DNA from: JAJTGZ01 sp964403525
Lineage (GTDB): Bacteria; Planctomycetota; Phycisphaerae; Phycisphaerales; UBA1924
Direction: 5' to 3'
Length of the DNA: 64,000 bases
Assembly: GCA_964403525.1 (NCBI GenBank)
Contig: CAYOGE010000011.1
Location: 1-64,000, forward strand
Made by a program: the position numbers and the translations under genes. Position 1 is the stretch's first letter. Each line of letters opens with the position of its first letter. The notes under the pieces are model-generated. The model did no database searches and had not been told where the DNA came from. It saw only the letters and a program-made list of their open reading frames with translations. Below are positions 1 through 7,675 of this stretch, piece by piece.

Positions 1-1368
1 CGCTGCGGGGGCCTGGCGCGGGGCGGGCGCGGGCTTGGCCTCCTGCACCGGCTTGGCCTGCGGGCGCGGCGCGGGCGCAGCCGGGGGCGTGTAGGCGGGG
101 CGCTCGTAGCGGGTCGGCTGTGGTGCCTGACGGACGGGTGCGGCCGGCTTCTCCGCCGGCTTCTGCGTCACCTCGACCGGCTTGGAGGTCGGGCTGGGCG
201 GAGCGAAGCGGGTCGGGGTCTTGCCGACGATCGGGTAGGGCGAGTTGTCGCGCACGGGCTGTGCGCTCGGCTTGGCATCAACCTCGATTGGTGCCTTGCC
301 TTCGGCCACTTGGGGCGCACGCGGCGATGGCGCGAGCACCGGCAGCACGGGCTTGGCGGGCGATGCGTCGGGCTTCTGCGTGAACGCCGAGGGCTTCTCA
401 ACCGGGGCGAACGGGCCTTGCTCTGCGCGGCCGGGCTTCTGCGTGATCGCCTGCGGCCCGCCGCTCGGCTTGCCTGTGGTGAGCACCGGCAGCACAGGCT
501 TGGACGGGAAGGGCTTGGCCTCGGTGTACACCGGCTTCTGGTTCAGCGGCTGGCTCTCGATCGGCTTGACGGCAACGGGTGTGATGCGGGCCGGGCCCTT
601 GCTTGCAAACACCGGTGTCGAAGCAGGCGCCGGCGTCGAAGCGGGCACCGCGGCGGGCGGGCCGGCAACGCCGAACGACTCCGCAGCGGGCATCACCGGT
701 CCGACCAGCGGCTTCTGCGCCTGCGGGATGCCCTGCGTCTGACGCATGCCGCGCCCGACCTGCGGCTGCGAGCCGTTGCTGTTGACGTTCACCGTGCCGC
801 CGTTGTTGATGACGGTCACGTTGTCGTGCCCGCGGTCGTGATGGCCGTGGTCACGGTCCCAGCGGCGGTCATAGCGGTTGCGCCAGCGCCAGTCGTCTCG
901 GTCACAGTCACCGAAAGTGAACGAGAGACCCCAGAAGCTGGCGGGCTGGTAGTAGTCGTAGTAAGGGCTGTAGTACGTGGTCGAGGTGTACCCCCAGCCG
1001 CCGCCCCATGACGAGTAGCTGTAGCTGATCGTCGTGCCGGGGTACGTCCAGACCGGCGCGTAGAAGGGCTGGCAGCTGATGGGCCGGTAGTAGGGGTTGT
1101 AATAGGGGGTCGCGTAGTACGGGCGGTAGTACCAGGGCGCGCACGACGTGTGCCAGCCCCAGCGCGGCGGGCACGGATCGGACCACCAGCCGCAGTAGCT
1201 GTTGTAAACCACCGGTGCGCAGTACGGGTCCGGGGCGCACCAGCCGAAGTTGAGCGACAGGGAGAAGTCAACATCCGCCTTCGCCGAGGGTGTGGCGAAG
1301 CCGAGTGAGCCGGCGGCGAGCGCGAGGGCGGCGGCGGAGAGGAGTCGGTTCTGGGTGTTGGCTTGCAC
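1..1368 (-). CDS. Secreted Tyr/Trp-rich and Lys/Pro-rich protein, 3' end beyond the left edge
   Basis: The frame stays open from a GTG at 1368 to the window edge (456 codons). GGAG stands 7 nt before the GTG and no better start is visible upstream. The N-terminus is a clear signal peptide (residues 1-31, hydrophobic core LLSAAALALAAG, cleavage near AKA/DVD). Residues 40-150 are very rich in Tyr, Trp, Pro and Cys (for example YYRPYYATPYYNPYY). A His/Asp/Arg stretch follows near 160-180, then an Asn/Gly/Val segment. From about 211 to the edge the chain is low-complexity Pro/Lys/Ala with recurring QKP and KPVLPVL. No enzyme motif is seen. The composition suggests an extended cell-surface or periplasmic protein, but the function is unknown. 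The mature start and family are uncertain; coding status rests on the long frame and signal peptide. Confidence 0.75.
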   Translation of the reverse strand, partial: MQANTQNRLLSAAALALAAGSLGFATPSAKADVDFSLSLNFGWCAPDPYCAPVVYNSYCGWWSDPCPPRWGWHTSCAPWYYRPYYATPYYNPYYRPISCQPFYAPVWTYPGTTISYSYSSWGGGWGYTSTTYYSPYYDYYQPASFWGLSFTFGDCDRDDWRWRNRYDRRWDRDHGHHDRGHDNVTVINNGGTVNVNSNGSQPQVGRGMRQTQGIPQAQKPLVGPVMPAAESFGVAGPPAAVPASTPAPASTPVFASKGPARITPVAVKPIESQPLNQKPVYTEAKPFPSKPVLPVLTTGKPSGGPQAITQKPGRAEQGPFAPVEKPSAFTQKPDASPAKPVLPVLAPSPRAPQVAEGKAPIEVDAKPSAQPVRDNSPYPIVGKTPTRFAPPSPTSKPVEVTQKPAEKPAAPVRQAPQPTRYERPAYTPPAAPAPRPQAKPVQEAKPAPAPRQAPAA

Positions 1369-1598
1369 GGGAATGCTCCAATCTGGAGGCCGACGCAGCT
1401 TGCGCCGGATGTTCAGACGACACTAACACAGTTGTCTACGCCCGGGAATGCGCGCAGGATTCACCCGGATTGTGCCCGATTTGGCGACGATTCACAAGTG
1501 AAATCCCCGTCAACCAGGCGATTCGGGGGTCTGGGCAACACCGCAACCCTCTGGGGGGCCGTCAACACGGGTTAATCTCGGTCACTCCGATGACCCAT

Positions 1599-1624
1599 AA
1601 AAAAAGCCCCCGGGTTCCGAGGGC
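1599..1624 (-). terminator. Rho-independent terminator of ilvE
   Basis: Read on the minus strand, an 8-bp stem (one G.U pair) with a 3-nt loop is followed by seven T. It lies 48 nt past the ilvE stop codon. Confidence 0.85.
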
Positions 1625-1671
1625 ATCGAAGCGGTCGTTCAGCGAGCAGATTCCAGAGCGGGGCGCGAAGA

Positions 1672-2721
1672 TCAATCTTCGGGAATGTCCGCCGAGGTCA
1701 CCACCTTGCGGAAAGCCTGGCGCAGCCGCTTGGTGATGGGCCCCTCAACGCCGTGGCCGATCTTGATGTCGTCGATCTGCGTGACGGCGATGATCTCCGC
1801 CGCCGAGCCGGTGAGGAAGACCTCGTCGGCGGTCTTGACCTCCTCGGGGCGCATGTTCTTGACGTTGCAGGAGATGTCCATGTCGGCGCAAAGGTCCATG
1901 ACGAAGCGCCGGGTGATCCCCTCGAGGATGCCGCTCTCGGTGGGGGGCGTGAAGACGGTGCCGTCGCGGATGACGAAGATGTTGTCGCCGGTGCACTCGC
2001 CGACGAACCCCTTCATGTTGAGCATGATGGCCTCGTCGCACCCCTGGTCGATCGCCTCGACCTTGCCCAGGATGTTGTTGAGGTAGTTGAGGCTCTTGAG
2101 GCGCGGGTCCAGGCACTCAACCGGCGTGCGCGGGCGCTTGGCGACGATGATCTTCATCCCCTTCTCGTACTGCTCGGGGGTGTAGAGGGCGATCTGGTCG
2201 GCGATGCAGATGACGCCGGCGACCGGGCACTTGCGGGGGTCGAGCCCCAGCGTGCCGAAGCCGCGTGTGACGACCAGGCGGATGTACCCGTCCTTGAGGT
2301 TGTTGGCCTCGACGCAGTCGCGCATGATCGTGACCATGTCGTCGCGCGAGACGGGGATGCGCAGGCGGATCATCTCGGCGCAGCGCCACAGGCGGTCCAT
2401 GTGCTGGCCGCACTTGAAGATCTGGCCCTTGTAGATGCGGATGCCCTCGAACACGCCGTCGCCGTAGAGCAGGCCGTGGTCGTAGACGCTGACCATCGCC
2501 TGGTTCTTGGGGACCATGCGCCCGTTGACGTAGATGATGGGCTTCGACGCGGAGATCTCGCCGGCCTTGAACAGGTGAGCGGTCTCGTGCTCGTAGCCGG
2601 CGGCCTTGCGGCGGGGCTCGGCCTTGACCGGCTGCTTGGCGAGGGCTTTCTTGCTGTGCCCGTTGGTGCCCGGCGCGGGCTTGGATGACTTCTTCTTGGC
2701 GGGGGCGGCTTTGACGCGCAT
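1672..2721 (-). CDS. ilvE: Branched-chain amino acid aminotransferase
   Basis: PLP-dependent class IV aminotransferase for the last step of Leu/Ile/Val synthesis. Residues from about 53 match the family: IYVNGRMVPKNQA, then VYDHGLLYGDGVFEGIRIY, and the Schiff-base lysine at about residue 209 in RLKSLNYLNN. The C-terminal EVFLTGSAAEI region is also typical. ATG 2721 was chosen because GGAG lies 7 nt upstream; this gives 349 aa. The first ~45 residues are an unusual Lys/Ala/Pro-rich tail (AAPAKKKSSKPAP) absent from ordinary IlvE. A strong terminator follows the gene, so it is probably transcribed alone from the 2722-2880 region, which contains a 21-bp palindrome. A D-amino-acid aminotransferase is less likely. 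Confidence 0.92.
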   Translation of the reverse strand: MRVKAAPAKKKSSKPAPGTNGHSKKALAKQPVKAEPRRKAAGYEHETAHLFKAGEISASKPIIYVNGRMVPKNQAMVSVYDHGLLYGDGVFEGIRIYKGQIFKCGQHMDRLWRCAEMIRLRIPVSRDDMVTIMRDCVEANNLKDGYIRLVVTRGFGTLGLDPRKCPVAGVICIADQIALYTPEQYEKGMKIIVAKRPRTPVECLDPRLKSLNYLNNILGKVEAIDQGCDEAIMLNMKGFVGECTGDNIFVIRDGTVFTPPTESGILEGITRRFVMDLCADMDISCNVKNMRPEEVKTADEVFLTGSAAEIIAVTQIDDIKIGHGVEGPITKRLRQAFRKVVTSADIPED

Positions 2722-2839
2722 GGTTGATCTCCGCGGGTTCTGCGTGTTTCGGCATCGTGCCGGGTGCAGCGTGCGACCGTGCACGCAAACATCGGGCGGA
2801 TGATAGACGCGCTTGAGCGGATCAACGAGCCGCGACCAT

Positions 2840-2860
2840 ATACATAGACAAACTATGTAT
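2840..2860. promoter_or_regulatory. 21-bp palindrome, candidate PadR operator
   Basis: Perfect 8-bp arms ATACATAG and CTATGTAT flank 5 nt. It lies between the padR-family gene and ilvE, about 120 bp before the ilvE start and just upstream of a TATCAT box (2800-2805, minus strand). PadR operators commonly contain ACAT/ATGT half-sites, and a half-site CACATAG also lies upstream of the PadR gene. Control of ilvE is inferred. Confidence 0.5.
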
Positions 2861-2880
2861 TAGACCGTCAGCCCCGAACC

Positions 2881-3249
2881 TCATCGCTCGGCCGCTCTCT
2901 TGAGCCGCTGCTGGCGCTCCCCCGCCGACAGCACGCCGCTCACCGCCGAGGAGACGCGTTGCCACAACGCCGCCTGCTCAAGAAGCGACTTGTGCCCCTG
3001 GCGCGAGAGCGTGTAGAAGCGGGCCCGCCGGCCCGTTTCGGTCTTGCCCCAGGCCGCGTCCAGGTCGCCACGCTTGCTCAGGCGGTGCAGCGCCGGGTAG
3101 AGCGAGCCCTCTTCGATGGCGAGGTCGCCGCCGCTGGCCCGCTCGATCTGCCGCGCGATCGCGTACCCGTGCAGCGTCCCCGCCCTGAGCACCGAGAGAA
3201 CCATCACGTCGAGCGTGCCCTGCAGGAGTTCGGGGGTCTGGGATGACAT
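2881..3249 (-). CDS. PadR-family transcriptional regulator
   Basis: A 122-aa winged-helix protein of the usual PadR-like length. LLQGTLDVMVLSVL, HGYAIARQIE and the wing-preceding EEGSLYPALHRL are the family hallmarks, followed by the RRARFYTLSRQG beta-wing and a C-terminal helix for dimerisation. Such proteins are repressors responding to small molecules or phenolics; the ligand here is unknown. The start ATG 3249 has no Shine-Dalgarno sequence but a TAGACT box 6 nt upstream, so the mRNA is probably leaderless. The palindrome at 2840-2860, just past its 3' end, is a candidate operator. Targets cannot be read from the sequence. Confidence 0.9.
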   Translation of the reverse strand: MSSQTPELLQGTLDVMVLSVLRAGTLHGYAIARQIERASGGDLAIEEGSLYPALHRLSKRGDLDAAWGKTETGRRARFYTLSRQGHKSLLEQAALWQRVSSAVSGVLSAGERQQRLKRAAER

Positions 3250-3255
3250 ATCGGA

Positions 3256-3261
3256 AGTCTA
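3256..3261 (-). promoter_or_regulatory. -10 box of padR, leaderless type
   Basis: TAGACT ends 6 nt before the ATG at 3249; no Shine-Dalgarno sequence is present. Confidence 0.5.
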
Positions 3262-3347
3262 TCCCAAGAGTGGCTATGTGTGACTGGGTGAGCCGCAGAT
3301 ATGGACGGACAATGGAGCGTTCAGGATTGAGGCAGGGCCGAGGAGGG

Positions 3348-3463
3348 AAGCACCCTCATTCAGGCGCGCAGAGCCGAGGAAGGACGCTTCGCGGCTGGAA
3401 CAGTTCCGGACTTCGTTCGCTTCGCTCTCGAGAGCACGGTCTCCCAGCGGAGCTGGGAGAAGG
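3348..3463. repeat. Interspersed hairpin repeat, copy A (interrupted)
   Basis: It begins with gcaccctcatt and cagagcc, as in copies at 45850 and 61384, then has about 55 bp of extra sequence before the hairpin tctcccagc-gga-gctgggaga (3440-3460). The hairpin lies directly after the pheT stop codon and could also end pheT transcription, although no T run follows. A 12-bp palindrome gctctcgagagc (3424-3435) is in the extra segment. Confidence 0.65.
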
Positions 3464-3465
3464 GC

Positions 3466-5559
3466 CTAGGCCGTCCGCACGGTGGCGCCGACGCTCTCGC
3501 CGAGGGTCTTCACCAGCGCAGCGACCGACGGGTTGACCTCTTCGTCGCGCAGCGTTCGATCCGGCGCGCGGAAGGTCATCCGCAGCGTCACGCTCTTCTT
3601 GCCCGCCGGCACGGGCTGACCGCGGTAGGTCGTCACGAACGCCAGCCGTTCCATCAGCGCCGGCGGCTTGGCGCCGATCGCCGCCTCGATCTGCCCCCAC
3701 CGCACCGGCTCATCCACGATCAGGCTCAAGTCGCGCTCGGTGGGGGGGAAGACGGGCAGTTCCTTCACCGTCGCCCGCGGCGGGAAGCCCGCCAGCAGGG
3801 GCTCAAGGTCGATCTCCGCAACGGCCACCGGGCTCTGCAGGCCGAACGTGTTCTGCGCGCCCTGCGTCAGCAGCCCGTACCAGCCGATCGCCGCACCCCC
3901 CAGCACGATGCTCGCCGCCGCGCCCGGCTCCAGGGCCGCGACGGGTGCAACTTCAAGCGGCACGGTGGCGAGCGGCTTGCCGGAGAGTGCGGCGGCGAGC
4001 TGCTCCACCGCCGCCCGCACGTGGCGCAGCGCGAGCTGGCGCTTCTCGTGCGCCTTGCCCTCGGTCGGCGCATCGAGCACCAGGCCCAGGGTCTGGCGCT
4101 GCAGGCCCTTGCTGCTGTGCTCGGCGAAGACCGTCGCCGTCTCGAACAGCCGCAGCGGGGCGCCGGCGGTTGACTTGTTGTCCTGGTTGTGCCGGCGGCA
4201 GTCGAGCAGCCCGCAGAGCACGCTGGGGCGGCAGATGTTCTCCTCGCCGCGCCGGTCGTCGCTGACGCTGACGAGCTTCCCCCCGTCGATCGGGGCGAAG
4301 GGCACGGCGAGCTTTGTGCTCGTGAAGCTGAACGTCACCGCCTCGAAGAACCCCATCCCCGTCAGCACACGGGCCATCTCGCGCCGCGCCCGCTCGCTGC
4401 TCTGCGGGCTGGGGACGGCGACGGCGAGCTTCTCCGACACGACGATCTTGTCGTAGCCGATCGTGCGGGCGACCTCTTCGATCAGGTCGATCTCCAGCGA
4501 AACGTCGGGCCGGTGGGGCGGAACGGTCACCTGCCACGCCTTGGCTCCCCCTTGCTGCCCGCCCTCAGCGAGCGAAAAGCCGTGCGCAAGGAGCGCACGC
4601 TCGATCTGCGCGTCCGCAACGGTCACACCCAGCACCGCGCCCACGCGCGCTGCGCTGAGCGGAACGACCGTCAGCGGGAGCGCCGGCGCACCCGCGTCGA
4701 GCACGCCGTCAGCAAGAACGCCGCCGGCGACCTGCAGGATCAGCTCCACCAGGCGCGCCGCCGCCGCGTCCATCGTGCGCGCATCGACAAAGCGCTCGTA
4801 GCGGTGCGACGAGTCCGTCCGCTTGCCGTGCCGGCGCGAGCACGTGCGCACCGCCACGGGGTCCCACGTCGCGACCTCCAGCAGCACGTCAGTGGTCTTC
4901 TCGGTCACGCTGGTGGGCAGCCCGCCCATCACGCCCGCAACGCTGATCGGCCCCGCAGCGTCGGCGATCACAAGCTCGCCACCCCCCAGCGAGACGGTCG
5001 AGCCGTCCAGCAGCGCCAGCCGCTCCCCCTTGGCCGCCGGGCGCACGGTGACTTCCTTGTCGCAGAGCGTCGCCGCGTCGAACACGTGGCTCGGCTGGCC
5101 GAGCTCGTGCAGCACGAAGTTGGTCACATCCACAACGTTGTTGATCGACCGCTGCCCGACCGCCTCGAGCCGGTGCCGCAGCCAGTCGGGCGACGCGCCG
5201 ACCTTTACACCCTTGATCAGCCGCAGCGTGAAGCGCGGGCACCCGCCCTCTGAAACACCGTTGACGAGCGTGAAGCCGTCCAGCCGCTTCACCACGCCAC
5301 CCTTCAGCGCCGGGGGCATCGGCGCCGAGAAGGCCCGTCCGCCCCCGCTGGCGGCGGCGATTTCACGCGCCAGGCCAACGTGGCAGAGGCAGTCGCCCCG
5401 GTTCGACGTCACCTCCACTTCCATACGGACATCGCCACCCAGCAGGGTCTCGTTCGAGTCGATCGGCAGCCCGGCGAAGGTGAGCATCTCCTCGGCGGCG
5501 GCGGCCTGCAGGTCGCCCGGGGTGAGGTACTGGTTGATCCACGCGAGGCTGGCTTTCAT
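3466..5559 (-). CDS. pheT: Phenylalanine--tRNA ligase beta subunit, short form
   Basis: Beta chain of the (alpha-beta)2 Phe-tRNA synthetase, which charges tRNA-Phe. Seen: N-terminal MKASLAWINQYL, the editing/B3-B4 region (GCPRFTLRLIKGV, NNVVDVTNFVLHELGQPSH), the B5 domain, the SFTSTKLA core, and a C-terminal anticodon-binding FDX-ACB domain (ERDLSLIVDE to the end). The protein is 697 aa, about 100 shorter than E. coli PheT. The EMAP-like tRNA-binding insertion normally at about 40-150 is missing; the chain runs from TFAGLPIDS straight to MEVEVTSNRGD. ATG 5559 is preceded by TACGCT at 7 nt and no Shine-Dalgarno sequence, indicating a leaderless mRNA. pheS is not in the window. Confidence 0.94.
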   Translation of the reverse strand: MKASLAWINQYLTPGDLQAAAAEEMLTFAGLPIDSNETLLGGDVRMEVEVTSNRGDCLCHVGLAREIAAASGGGRAFSAPMPPALKGGVVKRLDGFTLVNGVSEGGCPRFTLRLIKGVKVGASPDWLRHRLEAVGQRSINNVVDVTNFVLHELGQPSHVFDAATLCDKEVTVRPAAKGERLALLDGSTVSLGGGELVIADAAGPISVAGVMGGLPTSVTEKTTDVLLEVATWDPVAVRTCSRRHGKRTDSSHRYERFVDARTMDAAAARLVELILQVAGGVLADGVLDAGAPALPLTVVPLSAARVGAVLGVTVADAQIERALLAHGFSLAEGGQQGGAKAWQVTVPPHRPDVSLEIDLIEEVARTIGYDKIVVSEKLAVAVPSPQSSERARREMARVLTGMGFFEAVTFSFTSTKLAVPFAPIDGGKLVSVSDDRRGEENICRPSVLCGLLDCRRHNQDNKSTAGAPLRLFETATVFAEHSSKGLQRQTLGLVLDAPTEGKAHEKRQLALRHVRAAVEQLAAALSGKPLATVPLEVAPVAALEPGAAASIVLGGAAIGWYGLLTQGAQNTFGLQSPVAVAEIDLEPLLAGFPPRATVKELPVFPPTERDLSLIVDEPVRWGQIEAAIGAKPPALMERLAFVTTYRGQPVPAGKKSVTLRMTFRAPDRTLRDEEVNPSVAALVKTLGESVGATVRTA

Positions 5560-5566
5560 GGGGGCA

Positions 5567-5572
5567 AGCGTA
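5567..5572 (-). promoter_or_regulatory. -10 box of pheT, leaderless type
   Basis: TACGCT ends 7 nt before the pheT ATG; the spacer is TGCCCCC. Confidence 0.55.
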
Positions 5573-5587
5573 GGGGGAGGACTTTGG

Positions 5588-5641
5588 GACATCGGACGCC
5601 GGGAAGGGGGGAGGCGGTTGCTCCTTACCCGTGTCCGATGT
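5588..5641. repeat. 10-bp inverted repeat between pheT and the Hsp70 gene
   Basis: gacatcggac (5588-5597) and gtccgatgtc (5632-5641) are perfect inverted arms around 34 bp in the divergent promoter region. Similar wording (gggacaagg, gacat, gtccgacgtcccc) recurs at 15142-15222 before truD. It may be a regulator site or a small dispersed element. Confidence 0.45.
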
Positions 5642-5665
5642 CTCCTTGTCCCCATATCTGGCCGC

Positions 5666-5671
5666 TACCGT
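5666..5671 (+). promoter_or_regulatory. -10 box of the Hsp70 gene, leaderless type
   Basis: TACCGT ends 5 nt before GTG 5677 and supports that start. Confidence 0.55.
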
Positions 5672-5676
5672 CTTGC

Positions 5677-7632
5677 GTGAGCGCCCCCGTTGTCGGCATT
5701 GACCTCGGCACGACCAACTCGCTGGTCGCGGTGGCCGGCTGGCCGAAGGCGACCGATCTGCCCCGGGTGCTCGTTGATGGCTCCGGGGCCGCGCTCCTGC
5801 CCTCGGTGGTGCGGTTCGACGAGGGGGGCACCGTCGTGGTCGGCGCGCCGGCGCAATCGAGCGCCCCGGCCCACGCGGGGCGCACAGTCGCATCGGTCAA
5901 GCGCCTGATGGGCCGCTCGCTGGCCGATGCCGGTCCGGACCTCCCGTTCCTCCCGTTCGACGTCGTCGCCGGCGAGGGCGACACGGCCCGGGTTCGCCTG
6001 CCGGGTGAACACGGCCGCACGGTCACCCCGCAGGAAGTCTCCGCCCACATCCTGCGAGCCCTCAAGGACCGGGCGAGCAGCGCCCTGGGTGTGCCGATCG
6101 AGAAAGCGGTCATCACCGTTCCGGCCTATTTCGACGACGCCCAGCGCCAGGCAACCCGCGACGCTGCGCGCCTCGCCGGGATCGAAGCGGTGCGGCTCGT
6201 CGCCGAACCAACCGCCGCCGCACTCGCCTACGGCCTGGGCACGCGCCCGCGTGGAACGCAGAACATCGTCGTCTACGACCTCGGCGGCGGCACGTTCGAC
6301 GTATCGGTTCTCCGCATCACGCCGGGGGAGGGCGTGGCCGGTTCCGGCAAACTCGCCGCCGACGCGTTTGAGGTGCTGGCCACCCACGGCGACACGCGCC
6401 TCGGTGGCGACGACTTCGATCACGCGGTGGTTGCCTGGATCATCGAGCAGGCCCTCGCCGCCAACCCGAAGCTGCCGCCGCCCGATGCGCAGTCGATCGG
6501 CAGGCTCAAGGCCCTGGCCGAACGGGCCAAGGTTGAACTCAGCACAACCGAGACCACGGGCATCGACGTGGGCGCAGCGCTCGGCGGTGTATGGAGCACC
6601 CTCCCCTCCTTCACGCTCGCGCGTGCCGACCTTGATCGTCTCATCGAGCCCCTGGTAGAGCGCACCATCACCTCCTGCCGGCGTGCGCTGCGCGACGCCA
6701 ACCGTCAGATGAACGGCGAAGCGATCAGCGCTGTCATCCTCGTCGGCGGCGCCACGCGCACGCCGCTGGTGCGCGAGCGCGTCGGCCGCGCCTTCGGCCT
6801 TACGCCCTACACAGCGATCGACCCCGACCAGGCCGTTGCGCTCGGCGCCGCGGTGCAGGCGTCGATCATCGGCGGCGGCGCCGGCCCTGCCCAGGCGCTG
6901 CTGCTGGACGTGGTTCCCCTCTCGCTGGGCATCGAGACCGCCAACGGCGCCTTCGCCAAGATCATCGTGCGCAACGCGCCGATCCCCGCCGCCGGGCACG
7001 AGATGTTCAGCACCCAGGTCGACGGCCAGACCTCGATCAAGCTCCACGTCCTCCAGGGTGAGCGCGAGATGGCCGCCGACTGCCGCAGCCTCGGCGAGTT
7101 CCACCTCCGCGGCATCCCGCCGATGCCCGCGGGCATCCCGCAGCTCCGCGTCGACTTCTCAGTCGACGCCAACGGCCTCCTTACCGTCAGCGCGCTCGAA
7201 CGGCGCAGCGGCAAGCGCCTCAGCGTGCAGATCGTCCCGCACCACGGGCTCAGCAGTGACGAGGTCGAACGGATCGAACGCGAGAGCTTCGCCAACGCCC
7301 GCAGCGACATGAGCCGCCACCGCATCGCCGACCTGCTGGCCAACAGCCGCCTCGACCTGCTCTGGATCAACCGCCAGCTCAACAAGTCCGGCGGGCTCGT
7401 CAGCGCCCCGCAGCGCGCGGCGATCGAGCAGAGCGCCGCCGCCCTGCAGTCGTTTGTCGACCGGTCCGCCGCGGAAGGTGGGGGGGCGGCGGTTGACCCC
7501 GACGCCTTCCACGCCGCCAAAGAAGCGCTCGACCGCGCGAGCATCCCGCTCCACGAAGCGTCGATCCGCCAGTCGTTGACGGGGGAGGGCGGAGCCGGAG
7601 CGGCCGGCACAGGCCCGGCGGCGGGTACGTAA
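5677..7632 (+). CDS. Hsp70-family molecular chaperone (DnaK/HscA-like)
   Basis: ATP-driven chaperone of 651 aa. The nucleotide-binding domain shows DLGTTNSLVAV at residues 8-18, AVITVPAYFDDAQRQAT, VAEPTAAALAYG, VYDLGGGTFDVSV near 200 and ILVGGATRTPLV. The substrate-binding domain begins at DVVPLSLGIE and includes QGEREMAADCRSLGEF, then a helical lid. The C-terminus is Gly/Ala-rich rather than EEVD. The CRSLGEFHLRGIPP wording and shorter lid recall HscA as much as DnaK, but no iron-sulfur assembly genes, dnaJ or grpE lie nearby, so I leave it unnamed. The GTG start follows a TACCGT box by 5 nt. It runs directly into the NfeD/flotillin genes, 43 bp before the next start. Confidence 0.93.
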   Translation: MSAPVVGIDLGTTNSLVAVAGWPKATDLPRVLVDGSGAALLPSVVRFDEGGTVVVGAPAQSSAPAHAGRTVASVKRLMGRSLADAGPDLPFLPFDVVAGEGDTARVRLPGEHGRTVTPQEVSAHILRALKDRASSALGVPIEKAVITVPAYFDDAQRQATRDAARLAGIEAVRLVAEPTAAALAYGLGTRPRGTQNIVVYDLGGGTFDVSVLRITPGEGVAGSGKLAADAFEVLATHGDTRLGGDDFDHAVVAWIIEQALAANPKLPPPDAQSIGRLKALAERAKVELSTTETTGIDVGAALGGVWSTLPSFTLARADLDRLIEPLVERTITSCRRALRDANRQMNGEAISAVILVGGATRTPLVRERVGRAFGLTPYTAIDPDQAVALGAAVQASIIGGGAGPAQALLLDVVPLSLGIETANGAFAKIIVRNAPIPAAGHEMFSTQVDGQTSIKLHVLQGEREMAADCRSLGEFHLRGIPPMPAGIPQLRVDFSVDANGLLTVSALERRSGKRLSVQIVPHHGLSSDEVERIERESFANARSDMSRHRIADLLANSRLDLLWINRQLNKSGGLVSAPQRAAIEQSAAALQSFVDRSAAEGGGAAVDPDAFHAAKEALDRASIPLHEASIRQSLTGEGGAGAAGTGPAAGT

Positions 7633-7664
7633 GACGCCGGCGATGGGGTGTCGCTCGCGCCTCA

Positions 7665-7670
7665 TACCAT
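7665..7670 (+). promoter_or_regulatory. -10 box of the NfeD protease gene, leaderless type
   Basis: TACCAT ends 5 nt before GTG 7676. This favours GTG 7676 over ATG 7643 or ATG 7706. Confidence 0.5.
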
Positions 7671-7675
7671 TGCGC

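Noticed and set aside
1753..2688. Long plus-strand frame opposite ilvE
   Set aside because: It is Asp/Val/Ala/Leu-rich shadow sequence, a common artefact in GC-rich DNA; ilvE on the other strand has clear motifs.
5665..7104. 479-codon minus-strand frame opposite the Hsp70 gene
   Set aside because: No recognisable motifs and low-complexity composition; the Hsp70 frame is unmistakable.
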